Shown here: in pieces, positions 33,322 to 44,636 of the stretch
How the letters are laid out: every line of letters begins with the position of its first letter
How positions within the stretch are numbered: the stretch's first letter is position 1
Assembly (NCBI GenBank): GCA_014058105.1
Contig: JACGCM010002112.1
Span: 806,001-870,000, forward strand
Length of the DNA stretch: 64,000 nt
DNA from: Kingdonia uniflora
Lineage: Eukaryota; Streptophyta; Magnoliopsida; Ranunculales; Circaeasteraceae
Direction: 5' to 3'
Made by a program: the position numbers and the translations under genes
Notes under the pieces: generated by a model
Database searches by the model: none
What the model saw: the letters and a program-made list of their open reading frames with translations, nothing else
Told to the model about the DNA's origin: nothing

Positions 33322-34615
33322 GTGAAGTATTTTCTTATAACAAGTAATTAAGGGAAATGTTCCTCGCATTGGATCCACACCCTATCTAGCTAGATAGATT
33401 GGGTAGTTTATGGTGATCCCAGTTTGTAGGATCAACTATTTGTTCTTTACATTTACTTTCATAGCCTAATAGTCATTTGAGCAACTTCTATGTTCGTGGA
33501 GTCTATTAGAAACAGCTTCTTGTTAGGAAATTAGCAAATAAAGGAACACAAACAAGAGCCAATCACAATGCACAAAGATTTAACATGGCATACAAAAGTA
33601 GCTACACCCACAGTTTGATACCAAGAAGATGCTCTCTAATTAGTCTGACACTCTCGTCACTCTTGTGTTAGATGCTTTCTCTGATGGAATGCTCATCACT
33701 GATGGAATGCTCCTAGGCAGTGTATCACTAACAGGAAATTATTCCCAAGTTTTTAACTGTGAATGGGCTCTCTTCCCCTCTACTCAGATTTACACATGGA
33801 TACTGGATGGAGACTCATAGTATCTACAATCCAAACTCAATAAGAACAGAGTCCTTTCTATCTTGTAAGTGTTGCAGCCCTAATATCTGCAAGAGCGCTA
33901 GACTGTGAACCAACATGGGGCGAGTTATGTGACTCGAAATCTCCCAATGTTTTCCATTTCAGTATGAGTCCAAATGAAACAGGCAGGTTCGCGGATTTGA
34001 GTAAAGCTCGAAGCATGTGAAATCACATGCTAAGTTGTGAACTGTAAATAGCAATGAAGGAATCCCTTCAATAACACAATGAGGGTTGCGGATTTTTATC
34101 TCGCTGTTATCGCCAAATTTCATTCTTTAACAAACTATTTAGTAGCCAAAAACACAAGTAGAGCACAAGTTACAGAGAATCGACAGTATAAACACAAGTT
34201 ATAGAGAATCAAGTTACAAACCATAAACAACATAGAACCAGTAGAGATATCTTCACAAAAAATTTCTTGTTCCCGAAGTTCCAATGAGACTAGTCTAAAG
34301 AAAATTTTGCTATGTTGGGATTCTACTATTTTGAAGGTGACTGTGATTAGTCAAACTCCTCAAGTGATTTACTGTGAAGTTGAACACGACAACACCACCT
34401 TTATTGTCTCTGCTATCTATCTCTCTAAAGAAAGACATGGAAGGGAAGTACTGTGGAAGATACTCAAATAATTACAGGGACTCACAATAAACCTTGGATT
34501 TTATTAGAAGATTTATCATTCCCTTCGCTGGTTTTGAGAAAGTTGGGTGTAGAGTAGATTTTTTTTGAAAGGCAGGTGTAGAGTAGACAAGAAGGTTATG
34601 TTCCCTAAACCTACT
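33322..34615. other. Spacer between PLC and purine permease fragments
   Basis: No gene recognised. Around 33540-33640 the words CAATCACAATGCACAAAGATTTAACATGG (split here as CAATCACAATGCAC and AAAGATTTAACATGG) resemble the conserved block near the 5' end of many plant copia-type LTR elements, but LTR ends cannot be fixed. Confidence 0.3.
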
Positions 34616-34619
34616 GTAT

Positions 34620-35571
34620 ATCGTCGGAAACACTCATCCAATTTGCAGCTTTCCCGGTTCTTTTCATTCCGTTGTTAGTCTTTTGCTCCTCGCCCATTCA
34701 ATCTTCAACTAACATAGCCACCATTAACAAACCTTCTATTGCTAAACTCAGTCTAATATATATTTCCCTTGGCTTAGTCATTGCTGGCGATAACATGATG
34801 TACTAAGTTGGGCCCTTGTATCTTCCTGTATCTACTTATTCTCTCCTTTGTGGAACCCAATTAGCCTTCAATGCAGTATTCTCCTTCTTCATCAATTCTC
34901 AGAAATTTACAGCTTTAATATTTAATTATGTAGCCATTTTAACCTTATCTGGCACCCTTATTGCCGTCAATACCGATTCTACATAGCAAAGTGGAGTTTT
35001 TAATGGAAAGTACGTGATTGGGTTTATATGCACGCTCGGGGCATCTGCCACTTATTCCCTAATTATTTCCCTTATGCAGCTTTCCTTTCAAAGAGTGATA
35101 AATACGGACACATTTTCTGTAGTCTTAGATATGCAAATCTATACGTCGCTGGTTGCAACTTGTGCTTCTACTGTTGCTCTTTTTGCAAGTGGGGAATGAA
35201 GTAGTTTAAAAGGAGAGATGGATCATGGATGGGTTTAAGAATGGAAGAGTTTCTTATGTGATGATTTTGGTTTGAAATGCTACTGCTTGGCAGATTTTCT
35301 CTGTTGGTGTTGTGGGTTTGATATTTGTGGTGTCTTCTCTCTTCTCCAATGTTATTAGTACCATGTCTTTGCCCCTTGTTCCTATTTCTGTTGTGATAAT
35401 TTTCCATGAAAAGATGAATGGGTGATGGTTGTGGCTATGTTAATGGCTCTGTGGGGATTCTCTTCTTATCTATATCAATATTATCTTGATGATCTTAAGC
35501 AGAAGGAAACGGCCACTAGCAAATTTATGGTCCATGTCTCTTCGACATCTTGTGAGACATTGGTTGCTTAA
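34620..35571 (+). pseudogene. Purine permease (PUP) family transporter pseudogene
   Basis: Single-exon plus-strand reading with stops. Segments in order: FAAFPVLFIPLLVF, LYLPVSTYSLLCGTQLAFN, AVFSFFINSQKFTALIFNY, YVIGFICTLGASATYSLIIS, QRVINTDTFSVVLDMQIYTS, then GE followed by a TGA where the family has Trp, WQIFSVGVVGLIFVVSSLFS, and SLPLVPISVVIIFHEKMNG ahead of the C-terminal helices. These are membrane helices of the plant drug/metabolite-type permeases that move purines, cytokinins and alkaloids. The first helices are missing and at least three stops occur. Confidence 0.9.
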
Positions 35572-36429
35572 TTCTAAATCGGCCTGAATTACAGACTTGC
35601 TACTCCGTTATAATGGGTACGTATATCTTATTCAACTCTATTGTACCTTACATTTGTTTACATTAAAAGTTGTGATCTGTAAATGTACATATTTTCTTAT
35701 TCAATTAAACTTTGTTGAATTATCTGTACCGCACGACTTAAAATTAGATATGATTATTATGGGATACTCAGGATCCCATATTTGTAATTTGCGAATGTGG
35801 ATTCCTCTATTTCCTTGTATTAATACTAGTAACATGAAACTTGATAATAAAACACACTTCAGTGGATTTGCATACCTAAACCATATAGTCTCTTACTTTT
35901 TTTATTTACCCTTTTTTATCTTTTGTTATTCTTTGAAATTTACCTTCGTTTATCTTAAGTTTCTTGTAAACTTAGAAGAACTACTTATTTCTGTAAAATA
36001 AGTTCAAAAGATTCATAACAGACATTTGGTTAATAACATACCAAGATTCTCCAAATACTCGAACAATAATTCATTTAAAGATAATGAAGGTGACCTAGTT
36101 TTGAGATTTTTCCGTACCTGGCTTTGAAAATTTTCCCAGTTTGAATACTCCCAGATCGAGCTCTAAAAAATCCAAATCCGAGCTCTCAATCCAACAATGT
36201 TTACAAATCAAAATTGAATTTGTTTCTGTTAGAACGATCAAAGCAACGATTGAAGGCTGTTTTATTCTAAATTGAAGTTGTTTTTGCTAGATCGATCGAA
36301 GCAACGATTGAAGACTGTTTTGTAGAGAGAGAGAGAAAAGAAGGATATCGAGAGTTTGCAGAGGGAGAAGATTAGATAGAGGGCGATAATATGGGACGGG
36401 ATGATAGATATTAAGATAATTCGAGTAAC
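35572..36429. other. Helitron A 5' portion, no gene recognised
   Basis: AT-rich. A 134-codon plus-strand ORF (35597-36001) has hydrophobic, Ile/Leu/Phe-rich low-complexity content and no known domain. 36220-36320 contains a short imperfect repeat (GATCGATCGAAGCAACGATTG / GATCAAAGCAACGATTG, written here in part). Confidence 0.35.
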
Positions 36430-36595
36430 ATCGAGATTTTATTGGGTATCGAATGGCTAGGATTGATTTTTTTCGACAAATGTTTGGATCCGACGGCTCA
36501 GGACAATATTTTCATCCAAATACGTTTATATCTCGGAATTGGACGGCCGAAACGCGATATTAAAAAAACTATATTCCTTTCTTATTATAGATATA
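36430..36595. other. Head-to-head Helitron 5' ends
   Basis: Minus-strand TCTATAATAAGAAAGG begins at 36591; plus-strand TCTATACTACCACCG begins at 36596; the 4 bp between are TATA. Each TC is preceded by A on its own strand, as expected for Helitron 5' junctions. The Helitron A side contains the GATCCGACGGCTCAGG block repeated at 31.9 and 32.4 kb. Confidence 0.6.
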
Positions 36596-36729
36596 TCTAT
36601 ACTACCACCGATAGATACTTTCTGCCAACGTCTAATACATGCCGTTGATCTTCCATTTCTCGTGCGTCGAGGACGTTTTAAAAGGCTCGGATAGGTTTCA
36701 ACAGTTAAGTTTAAACTCAGCCGTCAGAT

Positions 36730-36955
36730 CTTGAACAAATTTTTTGTCTTCCATCTTAAATTTCAGTCTCTCTTTTTGGCAAATCATTTGGCAAAATTCG
36801 CCCCCCACAAATCTCTGTCTCCTCCTGCGATCTCCCTCTTCTCATACGATCTCTCTCTTCCAATTTTAATCTTCATCTTCAATTTCTTAACGATTCGGCT
36901 GCGATTCTCGACGTTTGATTTGTGTGCTCAATTTTCTCTGAGGTTAGTTCAATCT
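36730..36955 (+). promoter_or_regulatory. Possible captured 5' UTR exon and intron donor
   Basis: CT-rich stretch (CTCTGTCTCCTCC, GATCTCTCTCTTCC) of the kind common in plant 5' untranslated leaders, ending TTTTCTCTGAG|GTTAGTTC, a good donor, followed by T-rich intron-like sequence with poly(GGTTGT). It may be the leader of the NF-YA or VWA gene carried downstream. No TATA box is assigned. Confidence 0.3.
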
Positions 36956-38527
36956 CTTTATTTGCTACTTTTAATATCGATTTTGCTACTTTTAGCTTAA
37001 TTTGATTCATTGATTGGTGTATTTGGTTGTGGTTGTGGTTGTGGTTATGGTTTATTAGGGTTTGAGTTTCTAATTTATTATTAATTTATTGGGTTTTGGA
37101 AGAGTCGATATTGTCTTAGCTGTGTTGAGGTTGATTTGAACATGCAGAGGGACATTAGGCTTCACGCTCTACCATGAATTCACCTAAACCTAATTTGATT
37201 GAAGATTAGATCTCAGGTAAACCTAATTTGAATCAATGTTTTATTTAATTTGATAAAGTTTTGAGGTTGAATCAATCAGATACTAGTTTCCATGGCCAAA
37301 GGATCACTCTACAACACTTTTAGAGAAAAAAAAATGTTAAATCAGCAAATCCCATATTTTATCTGTGCAGGTATGTTGGATTCACTCTTCAAAATCAGAT
37401 TTTTAATATTATTAGGATTTCATTCTAACTTTTGGTAATTCCGTATTTTTACAGTTTGTTATTCTCCAACTTTTCATGTCATAATCACATATTTGTTATT
37501 GTCATGAACACAGGTTTTCCCTGGTTACAGTGTTTCATAATTATTAATGGTTGAAATTGGATCTGTAATATTCCCTAAATGATCAGGCTTTTACTTGAGC
37601 ACTCTGAATGTTTATTCCTTATTTTCGAATTTTCCTTATCCAGTGGTAATCATATTGTACTATCTTAACTTCTTACTTGTGTTTACAAAAAAAAACTGCT
37701 TACCTGTTTGGGAAGTGACGAAGTTGAGCCATTTAAATTTTTGCAGGATACTGCAGCTGTTCACTCAGGGCTTTGGAGAATAGGGATAATATTCTCGCAA
37801 TCAATAAAAAATATGGCTAGCAATATACATTGCAGTTGAGATATTCTCTTAATTGTGTGGTACTTCAAACGTTCAAACACTTTCCAATTTTAGTTGTCAA
37901 TATTGTGTCTCCTCACTTGTCATTCGATTATTTATATTCATGGATCTGTCTTAGTGCAACTTTAACATCGTCCTTTGTGGTAATCTTCAGGACACGGGGT
38001 GTTATATTAGGCCAAGTTCATATCATTTGTGCCGTTTCTCTGAATCTCCAGGTACATGAATCTATAATCTATATTACCAAGCTTACAAGTGTAGGGAGAA
38101 CTAAAACTTTAGACTGCCATAGATCACAGAAAAAAACCCATCCCTGAATCAAGAAAGCAATGTTGACGATAACATCAGTGAGTTGTCGAATGCTCTTTAC
38201 CACATTTTTTCCTTCCATATTTAGTCATAGTCGTCTTTGTTTTTATTTCAAACTTTTGTGTGACACCATTCAGAATGTCTTCCACCATTGGGCCGCTAAT
38301 ATAATTTTTAAATAGCTTTTGCCTTTTTATAAGTGATTAAGAGCATGGCATCACGGCCTTTCTAGGATTTTCGTCCAAAATTAGAATTGTACAATGCAAT
38401 TTATTTCAAGAACACCATTGGACATGCTCTAGTCAGTTTCTTAATAGTTAATACTTTTCTTCATATTTCATAGCTACCTTTTTCTGGATTTGATTCACCT
38501 TATTGGATGATTCTAATAGGTTTTCAG
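36956..38527. other. Intron-like sequence upstream of the VWA exon
   Basis: T-rich, no long ORF with recognisable content. Several possible AG acceptors. No further exon could be assigned. Confidence 0.35.
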
Positions 38528-38789
38528 AAAGGGCATAGTTTTCCTTGTTGATATAAGTTTAAGTATGCAGGGGAAACCTCATGAGATTGCAAAAAGTGCA
38601 CTATCTTCAACCCTATCAAATCTCAACCTAGAGGACTCCTTTAGCATAATAGCTTTGAATGGGGAGACTTACTTATTCTTGTCATCGCTGGAGCCGGCAA
38701 CCAAGGAAACAATTGAAAAGGCCATTGAATGGATAAACATGAACTTCATAGCAGGAGGTGGTACAAACATTTTGCTTCCTCTGAATCAG
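38528..38789 (+). pseudogene. VWA-domain (inter-alpha-trypsin inhibitor-type) gene fragment, one exon
   Basis: After the acceptor TTTTCAG the reading is KGIVFLVDISLSMQGKPHEI, SLEPATKETIEKAIEW and NFIAGGGTNILLPLNQ, ending at donor GT. VDISLSM contains the MIDAS Asp-x-Ser-x-Ser metal site. This matches plant von Willebrand factor A proteins of the VIT/ITIH-like group. No stops occur in the exon (about 87 codons), but flanking exons are not identified, so it is a captured fragment. Confidence 0.85.
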
Positions 38790-39997
38790 GTAGTCTCCTT
38801 TTCAATGACTTGTACCTTAACAATTTCATCACTCACTTTATTTTTTGTATTTCACATGAGTAGGTTATATGCACTATACTTCTATGCATCTTTACTAGTT
38901 ATATAAGCAACATCTTTACTACTTATGAGAAAAGAAGGGTCTTTGGAAAAAAGTGGCACCTATTTTCCAGACTCAGACATAACTTTCATTTATATAAAAC
39001 AGATACATAGACAACATCCAATGCCATGCCTGTCTTTTCAGTCTAGGAAACAAAATTTCTTCAATTTCTCCTATGTGAACTAGAGTATGAAATCATCTGC
39101 GTTGTTAGGTGCATGTTTTTGTTGTGTCCTTTTTGCTCTTGTGCAATATGTTGTGAGGGTTTACTCCCGCATTGTCTGACAACATGTTTACTAGGTATTT
39201 CCCCTGCTGATATAAAAAGGATTAGTCATAAGCTTTAGTATTCAAGCCTATTACAGCATATCTTTCACCTCAAGAGCGCCTCAACTTTCTTTATAACTAA
39301 CATATAGTAATTTCTGTTTTCTACTTTGATATCCAAGGAACTGTAATAGGGCTAATTATCCTTTATCTTTCATGCAGGTATACTTTATATGCATTAGTAA
39401 TAACCCTTTTCTCATCTTATGGGTTTCCTTGACACTCCACACCACTATAGTCTCTAGGTATTAAAAGAATTATTTCCCCATGGAAGTTAAGTCCTATGTT
39501 TACAATATCCAGACAATTTTCCATGCAATAAGGGTTCATGAAGTTCTATGTAATGGTTTGAATCCCGATTCCAGTTATCTTCAACTATAAACTCAGTGAG
39601 ACTTGGTACTAAACTACTTGTTGGAGTGTATCCAACACTACTATCGCAATGAACTTAGTCCTGACAAATATCTACCTTAAATGCCCCATTATACATATGT
39701 TCCTTTGGCATTCGACTTCATTCCTATGAGAGTATTCCTCCTCTGGCAGCCATTCCACCAATGCCTCTTTTTGGTCAGCAGTCAGTTAGACAATATTGAT
39801 TTGCATAGTTTAGTTAGTTCTGCACATCTGGGGGTAAATATACTTAGAGATCTTGAGAAATATTCCTGGAACTCACATTCTTTGTTGGACTCTTATTTAC
39901 TGATATCCTTAGTCTTAACATTCATAACATACAAATGATTATCAAGGTTCCTTAGAAAACTGGTATCATATTTTCCTTTGGCTTTTGTTCTGCTTAG
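38790..39997. other. Non-coding stretch between VWA and NF-YA fragments
   Basis: Intron/intergenic-like AT-rich sequence. The plus-strand ORF 39681-39938 has no recognised domain. Confidence 0.35.
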
Positions 39998-41659
39998 GGA
40001 GAAATGGGACTAGTAGAAGCCAAGCAGGAGGTCACATGAAACCAACATTGTCTCTGGGAACTTTAGATATCGTCTTCACTCAACAAGTTAAGTATGGTCA
40101 GCCAATGGTAAGTATGTCACACATGTGTTTACTACAAGTGTTCCTGCGAATCTATATTGTTTTTCATCAACTTGCAAGAATAAAATGTTTTTCATCATTT
40201 ACATTTCAGGCTCGGATCCCGTATCCACATGTTGTTCCATATTTTGGTAGGATGTGGGATGCTTATGGACGACAAGCTATTGTAAGTACAACTTTAATTT
40301 TGATTGTTTGCCTTACTTAATCCATATTGTTGTTTCATTTCAGTCATATTGAGTGGAAACTAGTTAAATATAATTTTATTAGTGGGTGGCGGAAATTCAT
40401 ATCCTAGTTCAGGAGAGAGATTTGTACGTCTCGACACTTAAGACATTAAAACAAGAGACATTTGTGTTTTTACATCTCCCAAGACATTAAAACTTCTTCT
40501 TGCTCATTATGGAAGTTACCCTACTACCAATTAATTAACTTGGTTCTCCATACATGCCTTTTATTAGGGCAAGCTGGGAGACTAACCCCCGTGAACTACA
40601 CATAAACAAAAACCAGAAGATATACAAATGGGGACAAACTCCCCTACAGTACAAGCAGGGCAGGGGAGGGCCTAACACCAAAAGAATGAACAGAAAATAC
40701 AGGCAATAAGGTTTACTTTGAGCAAAAGGCCAACAAGTTCTCCACAAATGCCATTTCTTTTCTCCTCAGTACTCATTCTTTTTTGTTATATCCTATATCT
40801 CCTGTTGTCCATTTTCTCTATTTGACTTTTATTAATGAAATTTCTTCCTCTATCAGAAAGAAAATAAATATATTAGTCTTTGTTTCTTGATATGAGTTTA
40901 AGTATCAAATAAATCATTGTGATCTTCATTTAAGATATTTTGCTGAAGCAGGGCGAGTTTTGGTTTTGAAAATGTTGTAATTATTGTATGTTCATTTTGG
41001 AAATAAACCAGATACACCCCCAAATTGTTGGTATGACGACGTCTGCATGAGTTGCACTGCCTCTTGATCCTCAAGCGGAGAGAATCATGTGCCAAGCTTG
41101 AGGCTAAAAACAAAGTTACTAAGGATCGAAAAGTACACATTTTCTCTAATCTTTATTTATCAATAGATTTGACTTTTCATTTGGAATCTTGCATATCTAA
41201 GTTGTCTCTTGCTTCATCAGCATCTGGGATTTTATCTAATAAGTCTAAACCTGACTTATGCCTTAATGATGCAAATGGTGCTTACTTTTTTAAATCGGCC
41301 TGTATTATAGAGTTATACACATGTTTCAGTTGTATTTTCCCAATTTTCTTTTACTTTTTTTGTTGTATTCTAGCTTTGTTTTTATTATTGCTAACTAGAT
41401 TTTTACATGGCAGCCGTATCTCTACGAATCTCGGCATCTGCACGCACTGAAGAGGGTGAGGGGATCCGGTGGACGCTTTGTTAATACAAAGAAGATAGAA
41501 GAATCCAATGATCAAAATGCCTCCAATGTTGGTTTTCTTCAAAGGGGTCATGAAAACCGTACTGGATCGGAACATCTTCACTCAGAAGTCAGTAATGCCT
41601 TTGCTTCTGCTACATCCTGCTCTGACGTCAATAGTGTCTCCACTGGTGACGCTGATTAG
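39998..41659 (+). pseudogene. NF-YA (CCAAT-binding factor subunit A) gene, partial and damaged
   Basis: Exons: 39998-40107 (KPTLSLGTLDIVF, VKYGQPM), 40210-40281 (ARIPYPHVVPYFGRMWDAYG), 41013-41132 (IHPQIVGMTTSA, a stop, VALPLDPQAE, then in another frame LKRRESCAKLEAKNKVTKDR) and 41414-41659 (PYLYESRHLHALKRVRGSGG RFVNTKK region, then acidic/Ser tail to a natural stop). The last exon encodes the DNA-contacting NF-YA2 helix region intact. The NF-YA1 helix that binds NF-YB/NF-YC is damaged by a deletion and frame change in the third exon. 5' exons with the start are missing or unrecognised. Confidence 0.88.
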
Positions 41660-43358
41660 CTCCGACAGTCGGATTTAAGGTTCAGGGGTTACCCTCCCCA
41701 AGAGTGGGACGTGTCCCACCATCGAGTTCGTGTCGTACAGTAACCGGAACAACGACCACACGGTTGCCCAATGATGAAGCGTTGTTTTGTCTTGGGGTTG
41801 GTGAATTTGGGTGTGGTTCTATTGGAAATTCATCCTTGGCTTTGTTACTTTGGTTTAACTTCTTGATGTTTCATTCAATGTTTTGGTTAAGTGTAAGTAC
41901 TACTTGTGAAATACAATGAAGCACTGCTTCCTCTTCTCTTCAATCTCGAAAATACCTTTTGTAGTTCTACTTCTTTTCTTTTTTTCTTTCTTTCTTTTTT
42001 TGTAGTTCTACATCTATATGCATGATGTCTTTGGTCTAATGTTGTAGACTTGATCGAACATGTGTTCGTTTTCAAAAACTGAGAACAAGATTTTATTTAT
42101 ATTTGTGTGCATTGGACTTCAGCTTTACCTAATGTGAACTAATTATTTGTGTAGCGATATGACTCTTTTCCGGCCTTTGATGCCTAGGAGTTGCATGTTA
42201 TAGCAGTCATTAGAGGGTTGCAATGCAAGCTGCCTCAGATGCAAGATTAATGAAAGTTTTCATCTTCTCAGTTTGTCAGCATTAATCGATTGATTCTCTA
42301 AGGATGCAAGAATGTATTTTTATGTGATTATAGACATAATATTAACCCTAGGCACAAATTTAAAATAGAGAGCTATTGGCAAAAACTTTAGGAGCAAAAT
42401 TTAAATGTACAAGCATGACATGTGATGCCCAATAGATAAAGTATTTGCCATTTCAGATCTCATGCACTTATATTTTCCCAAAGGTTGATGTCGACTATAT
42501 CTTTAATATATAGAATGAAGTTAATGGATGGCACCTAAGGTCAGAAGGTATCGGTGTAAGCTGAAATTGTAGTTGACTCTAAAGTTCTATAACGTTATTA
42601 GTGAAATAAATAATTTACTGGAACTTTGTTGTAATTGAGTGTAAAATTTTGGAACCAAATTGAATGACCCCTTATTATGATTTTGAGGGTGGCGTAACGA
42701 AAAATCAAATGCTGAAATTCATGGGAGCAAACATCAGCGTATCCTTAATGCAGGCAATTGAACATTTAGAGGTTAGTTTAGTGAGGATGATGCTTGCTAA
42801 GTAGAGCAAAAGTTTCTTAACGTGAAGAGTGCATTAACAAAAATGAAGAGTATGATCTTGTAGTAGTAATAGTAGTACAATTTTCTTATCTTCAAGATGT
42901 TGGCACATTGGTACTATTTTGGTTTGTACACTTTATCAATTGTTGTTGGTTTTCTCCTTTTATCTTTTTTCTGACGTTTCTTCTTTGTTTGAGCCAAATT
43001 TCTTTGTGACGATATATTGTTACAACAGATACATTACTGTGAAACTCTATAAAGAGTTGTACATTGTCGTTCAGGCAAAATGCTTTGTGGCACATCAACT
43101 ACGGTGTGAGCCTATAGAGGATGATATCTAATGTTGATATTGTAGGGGTTGTAGTATGGAATTTCCCATGATCGTTGAATTGAAGATGATGATCTTGCAG
43201 AAATTGAGACCGAATTTTGAAGTGTCATATATTTCTTTATGGTGCTATACAATTGGGCGCTCAAACATTAGGCACACAATTAGAGGATGAAAACCAAGTG
43301 ATTGGTAATTTATTAGACAAACAAGGGCACATGCCTCATTGACTGAACTGTCGGGCTA
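41660..43358. other. Helitron B 3' portion, no gene recognised
   Basis: Starts with the likely 3' UTR of the NF-YA copy, then AT-rich sequence. ORFs at 42892-43131 overlap on both strands and show no domain. Confidence 0.35.
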
Positions 43359-43378
43359 GCACGCGCGTTAGCGCGTGC
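43359..43378 (+). other. Helitron B 3' terminal hairpin
   Basis: 8-bp stem GCACGCGC / GCGCGTGC with loop GTTA, followed by CTTGGTG and CTCG|T. It matches the hairpin at 17978-17995 read on the other strand. Confidence 0.75.
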
Positions 43379-43394
43379 CTTGGTGCTCGTATAT

Positions 43395-43885
43395 ATAACC
43401 AGGTTACGGTATCAATGTTTACCGCACTCAGGTTATTCTACATTAATGTTTCCCGTCAGCGGTATGATTTAATGTCGTACAGAGCTACAAGTTCCTTTTG
43501 CACATAGCCTCATCTCTGACAACATTTTGTACTCATTTACGGTGCGATTTATTACCATATATAGAGAAGTAATGTATCATGTACGGCATATTTTGGTATA
43601 GTACAGAGTTGCATAGTTCCTTTGAAACACTATTTTTCATATTCCTTTACAGTATGATTTATAACCGTATGTAATACAGAGGTAGACCATGTACGGTATG
43701 TGTTGGTAACGTAATATCGAATGAATAATCACATTCAATCTTGTTTTACAGAATACACTTTAAAATAAATATGAGAGATAATAACTAATGATAAACGCCA
43801 AAATGCATTCAATCTTTTCAAAATATTCAGTTACCACAAAGTATTCAAGCTTGAACATTAAGGTACACAAACATACATCGATATC
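43395..43885. repeat. Region with dispersed TACGGTA-like words
   Basis: About eight variants of TACGGTA / TACCGTA (for example GTTACGGTATC, TTTACGGTGCG, ATGTACGGCAT, ATGTACGGTATG, AACCGTATG) lie within 330 bp. A similar cluster occurs at 57445-57595 in the PMD gene region. It may be a subterminal or intronic repeat of that element; no gene is seen here. Confidence 0.45.
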
Positions 43886-43890
43886 CTATG

Positions 43891-44636
43891 TGTGACGCCC
43901 TAGTGAATGTCGAGCAAATCTACTCTAGCGTTTTGAGTTCCGATCTTGGATATATGTTATTTATATGCTAATATAGCTACACGCCAAGTTTCGTTAAAAA
44001 CGGAATTGGTTAAGGGGGCGAGAAGTGCCAGTACGCTTCGTCTCCACTTTTGATGTTTCCTTTTGGAAACTAGCTATTTACTTAGTAGCTATATTAAGAA
44101 GCCTTGGTCCAAACCTCTCCATGAAAAAGTAAGCTTTATTGCTTGGTCATCTTGGACCCCGGTTCATGGGCTATCCACAAGGGATGCTCATGAGTTCTCC
44201 TTGGCCTAGGAAGGCCAGGAGAAATTGCCTTGCAATGCGGGCTGCTTTCCCAAATAGGGATTCATAGGGCGCCGCTATGCCCCACGAGCCAACCGAGACG
44301 CACCGCCCCTTATATATATATATAACCCAACATATTGAGCTATCCTAATCCGCTACAGGACATGTGTGTTATCCATACCTTATGCCCAGTCACGAGATAT
44401 TAAACTGTAGGGATTATTGAGGGAACCTTCAACGTTGCTATCTATTCGATGATCCCTCACGAGTATCTAGGATTATCCGGATGTCGCTCTAGCATCCGTG
44501 ATTTTATTCCACTGGCGCTGCCGCGCCCAGTGAATAAGGCTTATGCATGTTGGGCGCACGTGCATGTACGCCGCACAGCCTCATATTCCGCTGTGCTCCA
44601 GGCACTATAGTGCTTGCCCTGAGCCGGGCCGTGACA
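43891..44636 (+). repeat. 5' LTR of LARD-like copy B
   Basis: 746 bp with TG..CA ends. It contains a (TA)n stretch near 44316 and aligns with 45731-46532 and with 28718-29528 in reverse. Confidence 0.88.

Larger units (their letters stand above)
17967..36591 (-). mobile_element. Helitron A, gene-capturing (18.6 kb including later insertions)
   Basis: Read on the minus strand it starts with TCTATAATAAG at 36591 and ends in hairpin GCACGCGCTAGCGCGTGC (17995-17978), seven bases, then CTCG with a following T at 17966. Helitrons insert between A and T, start with TC and end with a hairpin plus CTRR; the flanking A (36592 complement) and T fit. CTCG deviates from CTRR but is shared with Helitron B. 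The interior holds five gene fragments, a CACTA element, a Cassandra-like LTR and a non-autonomous LTR element. No Rep/helicase is seen, so it would be non-autonomous. The pairing of the two ends is an inference. Confidence 0.55.
36596..43389 (+). mobile_element. Helitron B, gene-capturing (6.8 kb)
   Basis: The 5' end TCTATACTACC is at 36596. The 3' hairpin GCACGCGC-GTTA-GCGCGTGC is at 43359-43378, seven bases, then CTCG and a following T at 43390. It carries VWA-domain and NF-YA fragments in plus orientation. No Rep/helicase is visible. The 3' end is nearly identical in design to that of Helitron A, so they belong to one family. End pairing is inferred from orientation and gene content. Confidence 0.55.

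Noticed and set aside
33515..34300. Copia-type LTR insertion
   Set aside because: One conserved-looking block near 33560 but no TG..CA ends, duplication or coding motif could be found.
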